Shown here: positions 28,683 through 39,192 of the stretch, piece by piece
How the letters are laid out: every line of letters starts with the position of its first letter
How positions within the stretch are numbered: the first letter of the stretch is position 1
Assembly: GCF_030687495.1 (NCBI RefSeq)
Contig: NZ_CP117435.1
Span: 1,178,001 to 1,242,000, forward strand
From: Pseudomonas sp. FP453
Lineage (GTDB): Bacteria > Pseudomonadota > Gammaproteobacteria > Pseudomonadales > Pseudomonadaceae
Reading direction: 5' to 3'
Length of the DNA stretch: 64,000 nucleotides
Notes under the pieces: generated by a model
What the model saw: only the letters and a program-made list of their open reading frames with translations
What the model was told of the DNA's origin: nothing
Databases searched by the model: none
Translations under genes and position numbers: made by a program

Positions 28683-29754
28683 GCTCGATCGCTACATTGG
28701 TAGCAGCGTACTGATCGCCATCCTGGCGGTATTGGGCATCATCCTGGGCCTGGCCTCGCTGTTCGCCTTCATCGATGAAGTCGGCAACGTCACCGACACC
28801 TACACCGTGTGGGACGTGCTGAGCTACGTGGCGCTCACCGCGCCGCGCCGCCTCTACGACATGATGCCGATGGCCGCGCTGATCGGTTGCCTGATCGGCC
28901 TGGGCAGCCTGGCCAGCAACAGCGAACTGACCATCATGCGGGCCGCCGGGGTGTCCATCGGCCGCATCGTCTGGGCCGTGATGAAGCCGATGCTGCTGCT
29001 GATGCTGTGCAGCGTGCTGATCGGCGAGTACGTCGCGCCACCGGCCGAAACCACCGCCCAGGCCAACCGCGCCCTGGCCCAGGGTTCGGGGGATGCACAA
29101 AGCTCCAAGCATGGCCTGTGGCATCGCCAGGGTGACGAGTTCATCCACATCAACGCCGTGCAACCCGGTGGCCTGTTGATTGGTGTGACGCGCTACACGT
29201 TCGACAAGGAGCGCCACCTGCTGTCGTCCAGTTTCGCCAAACGTGCGCAGTACAGCGCCGAGAAGTGGCAACTGACCGACATCACCACGACTTATTTCCG
29301 CAACGCGGGCCAGGGCACCAAGTCCAGCACCGAAGTGATCAACGCACCGACTGAGGCGTGGGACATCGCCCTCAAGCCGGAACTGCTCAATACCGTGGTG
29401 ATGATCCCCGAAAGCCTGCCGATCTCCGGCCTGTGGAGCTATATCCACTACTTGAAGGAGCAGGGCCTGAACAACGGTCGTTACTGGCTGGCGTTTTGGG
29501 TCAAGGTGTTGCAGCCGGTGGTGACCGCCGCCTTGGTGCTGATGGCGATTTCGTTCATCTTCGGCCCGCTGCGCTCCGTGACCCTTGGCCAGCGCGTGTT
29601 TACCGGTGTATTGGTGGGCTTCACCTTCCGCATCGCCCAGGACCTGCTCGGCCCGTCGAGCCTGGTGTTCGGCTTCTCGCCGCTGTTTGCGGTGCTGGTG
29701 CCGACCGCGATCTGCGCCGTGGCCGGCTTCTGGCTATTGCGCCGGGCCGGTTGA
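28675..29754 (+). CDS. lptG: LPS export permease LptG
   Basis: About 359 residues from the GTG at 28675 (MAKLDRYIGSSVLIAILAVLGIILGLASLFAFIDEV), with AAGGAG 7 nt before it; it overlaps the end of lptF by 8 nt. The topology mirrors LptF, with a central periplasmic domain and C-terminal helices (FWVKVLQPVVTAALVLMAISFIFGPLRSVTLGQRVFTGV). Second permease half of the LptBFG exporter. Confidence 0.95.
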   Translation: MAKLDRYIGSSVLIAILAVLGIILGLASLFAFIDEVGNVTDTYTVWDVLSYVALTAPRRLYDMMPMAALIGCLIGLGSLASNSELTIMRAAGVSIGRIVWAVMKPMLLLMLCSVLIGEYVAPPAETTAQANRALAQGSGDAQSSKHGLWHRQGDEFIHINAVQPGGLLIGVTRYTFDKERHLLSSSFAKRAQYSAEKWQLTDITTTYFRNAGQGTKSSTEVINAPTEAWDIALKPELLNTVVMIPESLPISGLWSYIHYLKEQGLNNGRYWLAFWVKVLQPVVTAALVLMAISFIFGPLRSVTLGQRVFTGVLVGFTFRIAQDLLGPSSLVFGFSPLFAVLVPTAICAVAGFWLLRRAG

Positions 29755-29770
29755 TAGCGCGCTTATGAGC

Positions 29771-29806
29771 AAAAAATGCCCCGGTCGAGAGATCGGGGCA
29801 TTTTTG
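29771..29806 (+). terminator. Intrinsic terminator of lptFG
   Basis: ATGCCCCGGT (29776-29785) pairs with ATCGGGGCAT (29792-29801) with one mismatch, preceded by A6 and followed by a T tract. Confidence 0.88.
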
Positions 29807-29905
29807 TTCTGGTCAGCAAAGATGACGCCCGGGCAGAGCATCAGGTACAATTCCCGGCTATTTTTCAGCGGGCAATCTGCCTGCAGCCTTTTTGAGTGTT
29901 GATCC

Positions 29906-31705
29906 GTGAGTGATTTGAGTCATATCCGCAATTTCTCCATCATCGCCCACATTGACCATGGCAAGTCGACGCTGGCCGACCGGTTCATTCAAATGTGCGG
30001 TGGCCTTGCCGAGCGTGAAATGGAAGCCCAGGTCCTGGACTCCATGGACCTCGAGCGTGAGCGCGGCATCACCATCAAGGCCCACAGCGTTACCCTGTAC
30101 TACACCGCAAAAGACGGTATCAAGTACCAGCTGAACTTCATTGACACCCCCGGCCACGTTGACTTCACCTACGAAGTCAGCCGCTCGCTGGCCGCCTGCG
30201 AAGGCGCCTTGCTGGTGGTGGACGCCGGCCAGGGCGTTGAAGCCCAGTCCGTCGCCAACTGCTACACCGCGATCGAGCAAGGCCTGGAAGTGATGCCGGT
30301 GCTGAACAAGATCGACCTGCCACAGGCCGATCCAGACCGCGTCAAAGAAGAAATCGAAAAAATCATCGGCATTGACGCCACCGACGCCGTCGAGTGCAGC
30401 GCCAAGACCGGCCTGGGTGTCGACGAAGTGCTCGAGCGCCTGGTCAAGACCATTCCCGCGCCGACCGGCAACTACGAAGATCCGCTGCAAGCGTTGATCA
30501 TCGACTCCTGGTTCGACAACTACCTGGGCGTTGTGTCCCTGGTCCGCGTGCGCCACGGCCGCGTGAAGAAGGGCGACAAGATCCTGGTCAAATCCACCGG
30601 CAAGATCCACCTGGTGGACAGCGTCGGTGTATTCAACCCGAAACACACCGCCACCACCGATCTGAAAGCCGGCGAAGTGGGCTTCATCATTGCCGGTATC
30701 AAGGACATCCACGGTGCACCGGTCGGTGACACCCTGACCTTGAGCTCCACCCCCGACGTCGACGTGCTGCCAGGCTTCAAGCGCATCCAGCCGCAGGTCT
30801 ACGCCGGCCTGTTCCCGGTCAGCTCCGACGACTTCGAAGATTTCCGCGAAGCCCTGCAAAAGCTGACCCTCAACGACTCGTCGTTGCAGTACACCCCGGA
30901 AAGCTCCGACGCCCTGGGCTTCGGCTTCCGCTGCGGCTTCCTCGGCATGCTGCACATGGAGATCATCCAGGAGCGCCTGGAGCGCGAATACGACCTGGAC
31001 CTGATCACCACCGCGCCAACGGTTATTTTTGAGCTGGCGTTGAAAACCGGTGAAACGATTTACGTCGACAACCCGTCCAAGCTGCCAGACCTGTCTTCCA
31101 TCGAAGACATGCGCGAGCCGATCGTGCGGGCCAACATCCTCGTGCCACAAGAGCACCTGGGCAACGTGATCACCCTGTGCATCGAGAAGCGTGGCGTGCA
31201 GCACGACATGCTGTTCCTCGGTACCCAGGTGCAAGTGACCTACGATCTGCCGATGAACGAAGTGGTCCTGGACTTCTTCGACCGTCTCAAATCCACCAGT
31301 CGCGGCTATGCTTCGCTGGATTACCACTTCGACCGTTACCAATCGGCTAATCTGGTGAAACTGGATGTGCTGATCAACGGCGACAAGGTCGATGCCCTGG
31401 CACTCATCGTGCACAAGGACAACGCGCACTACAAAGGTCGCCAGTTGACCGAGAAGATGAAAGAACTGATTCCGCGCCAGATGTTCGACGTCGCGATCCA
31501 GGCCGCCATTGGCGGGCAGATCATTGCGCGGACCTCCGTCAAGGCTCTCAGAAAGAACGTACTGGCCAAATGCTACGGCGGTGACGTAAGCCGTAAGCGC
31601 AAGCTGCTTGAGAAGCAAAAGGCCGGTAAAAAACGCATGAAGCAAGTGGGCAACGTGGAAATTCCACAAGAAGCCTTCCTTGCGGTGCTCAGGTTGGATA
31701 GTTAG
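29906..31705 (+). CDS. lepA: Translation elongation factor 4 (LepA)
   Basis: 599 residues starting at GTG 29906. GTPase motifs: [14 protein letters not shown] (P-loop), [15 protein letters not shown] (switch I), DTPGHVDF (G3), [10 protein letters not shown] (G4). The LepA-specific C-terminal domain follows ([47 protein letters not shown]). It acts on ribosomes during initiation or back-translocation. First gene of lepA-lepB, 5 nt from lepB. Confidence 0.97.
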
Positions 31706-31710
31706 GTCCT

Positions 31711-32562
31711 ATGTCGCTAAATTTCCCGCTGTTGCTGGTCATCGCCGTTGCCGTCTGTGGTCTCCTGGCGTTGCTCGATCTGGTGTTCTTCGCCCCGCGT
31801 CGGCGGGCGGCTATCGCGTCCTATCAGGGCAGCGTCAGCCAGCCCGATGCCGTGGTGGTCGAGAAGCTGAACAAAGAGCCTTTGCTGGTTGAATACGGCA
31901 AGTCGTTCTTCCCGGTGCTGTTCATCGTGCTGGTGTTGCGCTCGTTCCTGGTGGAGCCGTTTCAGATCCCTTCGGGGTCGATGAAACCTACCCTGGACGT
32001 GGGCGACTTCATCCTGGTGAACAAGTTTGCCTACGGCATTCGCCTGCCGGTGATCGACAAGAAGGTCATTGAAGTCGGCGACCCGCAACGCGGCGATGTG
32101 ATGGTGTTCCGCTTCCCGAGCGACCCGAACGTCAACTACATCAAGCGTGTGATCGGCCTGCCGGGCGACGTGATCCGCTACACCGGCGACAAGCGCCTGT
32201 TCATCAACGGTGAATCGGTGGCTGAGAAGCTGATCGGTTCCGAGCCGAATTCCCTGGGCAGCGCCGAGCTGTACCAGGAGAAACTCGGCGCGGTGGAGCA
32301 CGAGATCCGCAAGGAAATGTCGCGCTACCGCCAGCCTGATGGTGAGTGGAAGGTGCCTGCCGGGCACTACTTCATGATGGGCGACAACCGTGACAACTCC
32401 AATGACAGCCGCTATTGGAACGATCCCAACATTCCCAAGGACATGCTGGGCATGGTTCCCGACGAGAACATCGTCGGCAAGGCCTTCGCGGTCTGGATGA
32501 GTTGGCCGGAGTCCAAGCTCAGCCACTTGCCGAACTTCTCGCGAGTCGGGCTGATCAAGTAA
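31711..32562 (+). CDS. lepB: Signal peptidase I
   Basis: 283 residues. Two N-terminal membrane segments (residues 4-22 and 65-80); the catalytic serine is in the motif PFQIPSGSMKPTL, the general-base lysine in the FPSDPNVNYIKRVIGLPGD motif, followed by MGDNRDNSNDSRYW. It cleaves signal peptides of secreted proteins. Encoded 5 nt after lepA, the standard arrangement. Confidence 0.97.
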   Translation: MSLNFPLLLVIAVAVCGLLALLDLVFFAPRRRAAIASYQGSVSQPDAVVVEKLNKEPLLVEYGKSFFPVLFIVLVLRSFLVEPFQIPSGSMKPTLDVGDFILVNKFAYGIRLPVIDKKVIEVGDPQRGDVMVFRFPSDPNVNYIKRVIGLPGDVIRYTGDKRLFINGESVAEKLIGSEPNSLGSAELYQEKLGAVEHEIRKEMSRYRQPDGEWKVPAGHYFMMGDNRDNSNDSRYWNDPNIPKDMLGMVPDENIVGKAFAVWMSWPESKLSHLPNFSRVGLIK

Positions 32563-32569
32563 TACAGGC

Positions 32570-32597
32570 GGCGCTGTGAACACAGCGCCGAATGCTT
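32570..32597 (+). terminator. Hairpin between lepB and rnc
   Basis: GGCGCTGTG (32570-32578) and CACAGCGCC (32581-32589) form a perfect 9-bp stem, followed by a TTTT at about 32595. It may be a weak terminator or an RNase III processing site in the rnc leader. The DUF4845 gene often found here in pseudomonads is absent. Confidence 0.5.
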
Positions 32598-32710
32598 TTC
32601 TGGGGCTTGGACAAATGTCCGGCGCCATGCAGCACCAACCAGGATTTGAATTTGAACACTGCGTCAATCGTCGATGGCCGCCGGTGCCACCACACAGATA
32701 TGGGTAAACC

Positions 32711-33400
32711 GTGACCGTTTCTCTAGCACGTCTCGAGCGTCTGCTCGGCTACACCTTCAAGGACCAGGAATTGATGGTCCTTGCCCTCACACACCGCAGC
32801 TTTGCAGGGCGTAACAACGAACGCCTGGAATTCCTCGGTGATGCCATCCTCAATTTCGTCGCCGGTGAGGCGCTGTTCGAGCGCTTCCCGCAAGCCCGTG
32901 AAGGCCAGCTGTCGCGCCTGCGCGCACGCTTGGTGAAGGGCGAGACCCTGGCCGTGCTGGCCCGTGGTTTCGGCCTGGGCGAGTACCTGCGCCTGGGCTC
33001 TGGCGAGCTGAAAAGTGGCGGTTTCCGCCGCGAGTCGATCCTCGCCGACGCCCTTGAAGCGCTGATCGGTGCGATCTACCTCGATGCAGGCATGGAAGCG
33101 GCCAAGGAACGCGTCACCGCGTGGCTGACCTCCGAGATCGAAAGCCTCACGCTGGTCGATACCAACAAAGATCCCAAGACCCGCCTGCAGGAATTCCTGC
33201 AGTCCCGTGGTTGCGAACTGCCACGCTACGAAGTGGTGGATATCCAGGGTGAGCCCCATTGCCGCGTGTTCTTCGTGGAATGTGAAATCACCTTACTGAA
33301 CGAAAAAAGCCGAGGTCAGGGTGTGAGCCGTCGTATTGCCGAACAGGTAGCGGCCGCTGCAGCACTGATTGCCCTGGGCGTGGAGAATGGCCATGACTGA
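32711..33400 (+). CDS. rnc: Ribonuclease III
   Basis: 229 residues from GTG 32711. The nuclease signature is [22 protein letters not shown], with second catalytic site residues in [20 protein letters not shown]. The C-terminal double-stranded RNA-binding domain is [30 protein letters not shown]...[14 protein letters not shown]. It processes rRNA and structured mRNA, often including its own leader. The stop overlaps the era start. Confidence 0.97.
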   Translation: MTVSLARLERLLGYTFKDQELMVLALTHRSFAGRNNERLEFLGDAILNFVAGEALFERFPQAREGQLSRLRARLVKGETLAVLARGFGLGEYLRLGSGELKSGGFRRESILADALEALIGAIYLDAGMEAAKERVTAWLTSEIESLTLVDTNKDPKTRLQEFLQSRGCELPRYEVVDIQGEPHCRVFFVECEITLLNEKSRGQGVSRRIAEQVAAAAALIALGVENGHD

Positions 33401-34295
33401 TTCAACCGCAACACGCTGTGGCTATGTTGCCATCGTCGGCCGCCCGAACGTGGGCAAGTCCACGCTGCTGAACCACATCCTCGGCCAGAAGCTCGCGATC
33501 ACCTCGCGCAAGCCGCAGACCACCCGCCACAACATGCTGGGCATCAAGACCGAAGGCAACGTGCAAGCGGTCTACGTCGATACCCCGGGCATGCACAAAG
33601 GTGGCGAGAAAGCCCTCAACCGCTACATGAACAAGACCGCTTCGGCGGCGTTGAAAGACGTCGACGTGGTGATCTTCGTGGTCGACCGCACCAAGTGGAC
33701 CGACGAAGACCAGATGGTCCTTGAGCGTGTGCAGTATGTCACCGGCCCGTTGATCGTCGCGTTGAACAAGACCGACCGCATCGAAGACAAAGCCGAGCTG
33801 ATGCCGCACCTGAGCTGGCTGCAGGAACAACTGCCGAACGCGCAGATCATCCCGATCTCCGCCCAGCACGGCCACAACCTGGAAGCCCTGGAGCGCGTGA
33901 TCGCCGGCCACCTGCCGGAGAACGAGCACTTCTTCCCGGAAGACCAGATCACCGACCGCAGCAGCCGCTTCCTGGCCGCCGAACTGGTGCGCGAGAAAAT
34001 CATGCGCCAGATGGGCGCCGAGCTGCCGTACCAGATCACCGTCGAAATCGAAGAGTTCAAGCAGCAGGGCAAGACCCTGCATATTCATGCGCTGATCCTC
34101 GTCGAACGTGACGGCCAGAAGAAAATCATCATTGGCGACAAGGGCGAGCGCATCAAGCGCATCGGCACCGAAGCGCGCAAGGACATGGAGTTGCTGTTTG
34201 ATTCCAAGATCATGCTCAACCTGTGGGTGAAGGTTAAGGGTGGTTGGTCCGATGACGAGCGTGCACTGCGTTCCCTGGGCTACGGCGACCTCTGA
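33393..34295 (+). CDS. era: GTPase Era
   Basis: 300 residues from the ATG at 33393 ([24 protein letters not shown]), overlapping rnc by 8 nt. G-domain: [14 protein letters not shown] switch I, DTPG, NKTD. The C-terminal KH domain that binds the 3' end of 16S rRNA is [26 protein letters not shown]. Essential for 30S assembly; coupling to rnc is typical. Confidence 0.97.
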   Translation: MTDSTATRCGYVAIVGRPNVGKSTLLNHILGQKLAITSRKPQTTRHNMLGIKTEGNVQAVYVDTPGMHKGGEKALNRYMNKTASAALKDVDVVIFVVDRTKWTDEDQMVLERVQYVTGPLIVALNKTDRIEDKAELMPHLSWLQEQLPNAQIIPISAQHGHNLEALERVIAGHLPENEHFFPEDQITDRSSRFLAAELVREKIMRQMGAELPYQITVEIEEFKQQGKTLHIHALILVERDGQKKIIIGDKGERIKRIGTEARKDMELLFDSKIMLNLWVKVKGGWSDDERALRSLGYGDL

Positions 34296-34327
34296 CATAC
34301 AGCGGAACCTCTGTGTGAGCGGGCTTT

Positions 34328-34448
34328 TGTGGGAGCTGGCTTGTGTGGGAGCTGGCTTGCCTGCGATAGCATCACCTCGGAAAGACTTAAGGACCGAGGT
34401 GCCTGCATCGCGGGCAAGCCCGGCTCCCACACAAGCCCGCTCCCACAT
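34328..34448. repeat. Composite REP cluster between era and recO
   Basis: Two direct copies of the left arm (from 34328 and 34343), a variable loop, then a right arm followed by a second right-arm fragment ending near 34448. It appears to be a REPIN with partial arm duplication on both sides. Confidence 0.8.
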
Positions 34449-34487
34449 TGGTTTGTCGCTGTTCTTAAGTTCTGCGAAGAGACTTCC

Positions 34488-35177
34488 ATGTCCCAATCCC
34501 AACCCCTCAGCCAACCCGCCTACGTCCTGCACAGCCGCGCCTACCGCGAGACCAGCGCCCTGGTGGATTTCCTCACGCCCCAAGGCCGCCTGCGCGCCGT
34601 CTTGCGCAGCGCGCGGGGCAAGGCGGGCACACAGGCAAGGCCGTTCGTGGCGTTGGACGTGGAATTCCGCGGCAAGGGCGAGCTGAAAAACGTCGGCCGC
34701 CTGGAAAGCGTCGGCACCTCCGCCTGGCTCAATGGCGAAGCGCTGTTCAGCGGCCTCTATCTCAACGAATTGCTGATTCGCCTGCTCCCCGCCGAAGACC
34801 CCCACCCGGCCGTCTTTGATCACTACGCCGCCACCTTGCTCGCCCTCGCCGAAGGCCGTCCCCTGGAACCGTTGCTGCGCGCCTTCGAATGGCGCCTGCT
34901 CGACGACCTGGGTTACGGCTTCGAACTGGCCAACGACCTGCACGGCGACCCCATCGCCGCCGACGGCATGTACCGCCTGCAAGTGGACGCCGGCCTGGAG
35001 CGCGTCTACCTGCTGCAACCGGGCCTGTTCCAAGGCACCGAGCTGCTGGCCATGAGCGAAGCCGACTGGAGCGCACCCGGTGCTTTATCCGCCGCCAAGC
35101 GCCTGATGCGCCAAGCGCTGGCCGTGCACTTGGGCGGACGGCCGCTGGTCAGTCGCGAGTTGTTTCGAAAGCCCTGA
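34488..35177 (+). CDS. recO: DNA repair protein RecO
   Basis: About 229 residues from the ATG at 34488 ([45 protein letters not shown]). OB-fold N-terminus and helical C-terminal part ([34 protein letters not shown]). RecO loads RecA onto SSB-coated DNA with RecR. The family's zinc-binding cysteines are not seen, as in other gammaproteobacterial RecO. Sits in the conserved era-recO-pdxJ order. Confidence 0.94.
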   Translation: MSQSQPLSQPAYVLHSRAYRETSALVDFLTPQGRLRAVLRSARGKAGTQARPFVALDVEFRGKGELKNVGRLESVGTSAWLNGEALFSGLYLNELLIRLLPAEDPHPAVFDHYAATLLALAEGRPLEPLLRAFEWRLLDDLGYGFELANDLHGDPIAADGMYRLQVDAGLERVYLLQPGLFQGTELLAMSEADWSAPGALSAAKRLMRQALAVHLGGRPLVSRELFRKP

Positions 35178-35228
35178 CAACCCCGTGTATGCTGTGCAGC
35201 GTTTCTTTCCCTATTCAGGAGCGCTTCC

Positions 35229-35972
35229 GTGACCAGCAGCAATCGCATTCTTCTCGGCGTCAATATCGACCACGTCGCTACCCTGCGCCAGGCCCGGGGC
35301 ACCCGTTACCCTGATCCGGTCAAGGCCGCGCTGGACGCCGAAGAAGCAGGCGCCGACGGCATCACCGTGCACCTGCGCGAAGACCGCCGCCACATCCAGG
35401 AGCGCGATGTTCTGCTGCTCAAGGACGTGCTGCAAACCCGCATGAACTTCGAAATGGGCGTCACCGAAGAAATGATGGCGTTCGCCGAGCGCATCCGCCC
35501 GGCGCATATCTGCCTGGTCCCGGAAACCCGCCAGGAACTCACCACCGAAGGCGGCCTTGACGTGGCCGGCCAGGAAGCGCGGATCAAGGCTGCGGTGGAC
35601 CGCCTGTCGCAGATCGGCAGCGAAGTCTCGCTGTTCATCGACGCCGACGCGCGCCAGATCGAAGCCTCGCGCCGTGTCGGCGCACCCGCCATCGAGTTGC
35701 ACACCGGGCGTTATGCCGATGCCACCACCCCGACTGAAGTGGCCGATGAGCTGCAGCGCATCATCGACGGTGTCGCGGTTGGCCTGCGCGAAGGGCTGAT
35801 CGTCAATGCCGGTCACGGCCTGCATTACCACAACGTTGAAGCCGTGGCGGCGATCAAGGGCATCAATGAGCTGAACATTGGCCATGCGCTGGTGGCGCAT
35901 GCGCTGTTCGTCGGTTTCAAAGGCGCCGTCGCCGAGATGAAGGCCCTGATCCTGGCTGCCGCCAAGGCCTGA
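35229..35972 (+). CDS. pdxJ: Pyridoxine 5'-phosphate synthase
   Basis: 247 residues starting at GTG 35229 with AGGAG upstream. TIM-barrel family marks: [50 protein letters not shown]-like [25 protein letters not shown] and LNAGHGL-like [17 protein letters not shown]. It makes PNP from 3-amino-2-oxopropyl phosphate and deoxyxylulose phosphate, the last step of DXP-dependent vitamin B6 synthesis. Confidence 0.97.
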   Translation: MTSSNRILLGVNIDHVATLRQARGTRYPDPVKAALDAEEAGADGITVHLREDRRHIQERDVLLLKDVLQTRMNFEMGVTEEMMAFAERIRPAHICLVPETRQELTTEGGLDVAGQEARIKAAVDRLSQIGSEVSLFIDADARQIEASRRVGAPAIELHTGRYADATTPTEVADELQRIIDGVAVGLREGLIVNAGHGLHYHNVEAVAAIKGINELNIGHALVAHALFVGFKGAVAEMKALILAAAKA

Positions 35973-36007
35973 CCCAACACAATCCAAAAACCACTGAAGA
36001 TCAAAAA

Positions 36008-36099
36008 ATGTGGGAGCGGGCTTGCCCGCGATTGCGGTACACCCGTCAACGCTGCATTGGCTGACCCACCGCAATCGCGGGCAAGCCCGTTCCCACAGT
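36008..36099. repeat. REP doublet (REPIN), GTGGGAGCGGGCTTGCCCGCGAT type
   Basis: Inverted arms 36008-36033 and about 36074-36099 around a variable loop, between pdxJ and the oxidase gene. Confidence 0.85.
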
Positions 36100-36222
36100 T
36101 GATCTTTGGTGTGTCCAGAATTCGGGCATGCGGCAATGCGAAGCCTTACTGTTTAGGCCATGCAGGTGTATCGTATCTGCCCTTTGCAGGCCCTGGGCTT
36201 GCGGCCGATACGTGAGGTTGTT

Positions 36223-37601
36223 GTGTCCCGATCCTTTTCCCGTCGACAAATCCTGGGTGGCCTTGCCGGCCTGGCCGTAGTGGGCGTCGGTGCCGGTGGC
36301 GCCTATCGCTACTGGCTGGGGAAAGTCGCCGAGGCCGAAGCGGGCCACGATTACGAACTGATCGCCGCACCGCTGGACGTGGAACTGGTGCCGGGCCACA
36401 AGACCGAAGCCTGGGCGTTCGGCCCGTCGGCGCCGGGCACCGAGTTGCGGGTGCGCCAGGGCGAATGGCTGCGGGTACGGTTTATCAACCACCTGCCGGT
36501 CGCTACCACCATCCACTGGCATGGCATCCGCCTTCCGCTGGAGATGGACGGCGTGCCCTACGTGTCCCAATTGCCGGTGCTGCCCGGCGAGTATTTCGAC
36601 TACAAGTTCCGCGTACCTGACGCCGGCAGCTACTGGTATCACCCCCACGTCAACAGCAGCGAAGAACTCGGCCGTGGCCTGGTCGGCCCGCTGATCATCG
36701 AAGAGCGCGAACCCACTGGTTTCAAACACGAACGCACCCTCAGCCTGAAGAGCTGGCATGTGGACGAAGAGGGCGCTTTCGTCGCGTTCAGCGTGCCCCG
36801 TGAAGCAGCGCGTGGCGGTACGGCCGGGCGCTTGTCGACGATCAATGGCGTGTCCCAGGCGGTGATCGACTTGCCGGCCGGGCAGATCACCCGCGTGCGC
36901 CTGCTCAACCTCGACAACACCCTGACCTATCGCATCAACATCCCCGACGTTCGAAGCGCAGATCTACGCGCTGGACGGTAACCCCATCGAGCCGCGCCCA
37001 TTGGGCAAGGAATACTGGCTGGGCCCGGGCATGCGCATCTGCCTGGCGATCAAGGCACCGCCGGCCGGCGAAGAGCTGTCGATCCGCAACGGTCCGGTTC
37101 GCCTGGGCACGTTCCGCTCCGTAGCCAACAGCGACGCGCCCACCGAGTGGCCACCCGCATTGCCGGCCAACCCGATTGCCGAGCCGGACCTGGCCAACGC
37201 CGAGAAACTCAACTTCAATTTCGAGTGGGTCGGTACCGTTTCAGTCGACGACGGTCGGCCGCCCAGCCTGTGGCAGATCAACGGCCAGGCCTGGGACATC
37301 ACCGACAAGACCTGCGCCGACCGCCCGATTGCCAAGCTGGAGAAGGGCAAGAGCTACATTTTCGAATTGAAGAACATGACCCAGTACCAACACCCGATCC
37401 ACCTGCACGGCATGAGCTTCAAGGTGATCGCCTCGAACCCGCCACAAGGTGATCCCGTACTTCACCGACACCTACCTGCTGGGCAAGAACGAACGCGCCC
37501 GCGTGGCGTTGGTGGCGGATAACCCGGGGGTGTGGATGTTCCACTGCCATGTGATCGACCATATGGAAACCGGCCTGATGGCCGCCATCGAGGTGGCGTG
37601 A
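36223..37601 (+). pseudogene. Tat-exported multicopper oxidase, two frameshifts in this sequence
   Basis: About 458 residues once two bases are removed. The start is GTG at 36223 with GAGG upstream. The N-terminus has a twin-arginine signal (SFSRRQILGGLAGLAVVGVG). All four copper-binding motifs are present: TIHWHGI, YWYHPHVN, HPIHLHGM and MFHCHVIDHMETGLM, so the enzyme could oxidise phenols or metal ions in the periplasm. Breaks: an extra T at 36950-36951 (restores IPDVEAQIYALDGNP) and an extra C at 37438-37440 (restores SNRHKVIPYFTDTY). Both look like sequence errors. The stop overlaps the tadA start (TGATG). Confidence 0.85.
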
Positions 37602-38101
37602 TGCGCCAGTTTCGTCCCGTGGCGATCATCGACCGCAGCCGCGACCAGGACTTCATGCGCGAAGCCCTGGCCCTTGCCGCCCAAGGCGCTGCATTGGGTG
37701 AAGTGCCGGTGGGCGCAGTGCTGGTGCAGGACGGTGAAATCATCGGCCGCGGCTTCAACTGCCCCATCAGCGGCAACGACCCCAGCGCCCATGCCGAGAT
37801 GGTCGCCATTCGTGATGCCGCGCAGGCGATCAGCAACTACCGGCTGGTGGGCAGCACGCTGTATGTGACGCTGGAGCCGTGCAGCATGTGCGCCGGTCTG
37901 ATCGTGCACTCGCGGGTGGCGCGGGTGGTGTACGGCGCGCTGGAGCCGAAGGCGGGGATTGTGCAGAGCCAGGGGCAGTTTTTTACCCAGGGATTTCTCA
38001 ATCACAAGGTGCTGTTTGAAGGTGGGGTGTTGGCCGAAGAGTGCGGCACCGTACTCAGTGAATTCTTCAAGGCCCGCCGCGCGAAGCCGCAATCCAACTA
38101 A
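37601..38101 (+). CDS. tadA: tRNA adenosine(34) deaminase TadA
   Basis: 166 residues from the ATG at 37601 (MRQFRPVAIIDRSRDQDFMREALALAAQGAALGEVPVGAVL). The zinc site is visible as HAEMVAIRDA and PCSMCAG with catalytic Glu in HAE. It converts A34 to inosine in tRNA-Arg(ACG) and is normally essential. The start overlaps the oxidase stop by one base, so TadA synthesis may be coupled to the upstream gene. Confidence 0.95.
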   Translation: MRQFRPVAIIDRSRDQDFMREALALAAQGAALGEVPVGAVLVQDGEIIGRGFNCPISGNDPSAHAEMVAIRDAAQAISNYRLVGSTLYVTLEPCSMCAGLIVHSRVARVVYGALEPKAGIVQSQGQFFTQGFLNHKVLFEGGVLAEECGTVLSEFFKARRAKPQSN

Positions 38102-38113
38102 CACCGCAAACCA

Positions 38114-38204
38114 ATGTGGGAGCTGGCTTGCCTGCGATAGCTATCTGTCAGTCAACTCATCAGTGACTGAACCACCGCTATCGCAGGCAAGCCAGCTCCC
38201 ACAT
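38114..38204. repeat. REP doublet (REPIN), GTGGGAGCTGGCTTGCCTGCGAT type
   Basis: Inverted arms from 38114 and to 38204, in the gap between converging tadA and cmoB. Confidence 0.85.
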
Positions 38205-38235
38205 TTTGATCTCCATGTTTTCAGGGAGATTGGAG

Positions 38236-39192
38236 TTATTTCCTGGCGATGATGACGGCCCGCATCGGCGCCGGCAGCCCTTCAATCGTCTTGCTGTGAT
38301 CTTCAGGATCAAGGAAATCACTCAACGACTGATACTTCATCCACTCCGTTCCACGCTGTTCCTCGACGGTCGTCACGCTCACATCCACACAGCGCACATC
38401 ACTGAACCCGGCGCGGCGCAGCCACAGCATCAACGCCGGCACCGACGGCAGGAACCACACGTTGCGCATCTGCGCGTAACGGTCTTCCGGCACCAGCACT
38501 TGTTGCTGATCGCCTTCCACCACCAGGGTTTCCAAGACCAGTTCACCACCCTTGACCAGGGTGTCTTTCAGCGCGAGCAAATGCTCGATGGGCGAACGCC
38601 GGTGATAGAACACGCCCATGGAAAACACCGTATCAAAGCCTTCCAGATTCGCCGGCAGGTCTTCGAACGGGAACGGCAGGTGCCACGCCTTGGGTTCTGA
38701 CAAGTAACGCTGCACCGCCTGGAACTGGCAGAAAAACAGCCAGTTCGGGTCGACGCCAATCACGCTGTCGGCGCCGGCGCCGAGCATGCGCCACATGTAG
38801 TAGCCGTTGCCGCAGCCCACATCGAGGATGCGTTTGCCCTTCAGGTTCAAATGCGGTGCCACCCGTGACCACTTCCAGTCCGAGCGCCATTCGGTGTCCA
38901 CATGCACGCCGAACAGGTGGAACGGGCCTTTGCGCCACGGGCTCAGGCCCATCAGGGCGGTGTGCATCTGTTCGCGTGTTTCGTCGTCGCAATCGGTGTC
39001 GAGGGTCAGGCCGTTGAGCAAATCCACGTCGCTGGGCTGGATCTTCGGCAGCGCATCCAGCGCGCTCTGCCAGCGCTCCAGGTCGCCATGGCCTTTTTCC
39101 ATCTTGCTATCGAGTTGCGCTTGCAGGCCTTGGGCCCACACGGCCAAGGGAGTGCCGACCAGATGGCGGGCGAGGGGAGACAGATCAATCAT
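38236..39192 (-). CDS. cmoB: tRNA U34 carboxymethyltransferase CmoB
   Basis: 318 residues. Family segments: [30 protein letters not shown], the SAM/carboxy-SAM site [42 protein letters not shown] and [23 protein letters not shown]. CmoB transfers the carboxymethyl group from carboxy-SAM to 5-hydroxyuridine at tRNA position 34. Its start overlaps the cmoA stop by 4 nt. Confidence 0.96.
   Translation of the reverse strand: MIDLSPLARHLVGTPLAVWAQGLQAQLDSKMEKGHGDLERWQSALDALPKIQPSDVDLLNGLTLDTDCDDETREQMHTALMGLSPWRKGPFHLFGVHVDTEWRSDWKWSRVAPHLNLKGKRILDVGCGNGYYMWRMLGAGADSVIGVDPNWLFFCQFQAVQRYLSEPKAWHLPFPFEDLPANLEGFDTVFSMGVFYHRRSPIEHLLALKDTLVKGGELVLETLVVEGDQQQVLVPEDRYAQMRNVWFLPSVPALMLWLRRAGFSDVRCVDVSVTTVEEQRGTEWMKYQSLSDFLDPEDHSKTIEGLPAPMRAVIIARK

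Noticed and set aside
34328..34448. Possible CRISPR-like array of short repeats
   Set aside because: Repeats are inverted REP arms with unequal spacing, few copies and no cas genes nearby.
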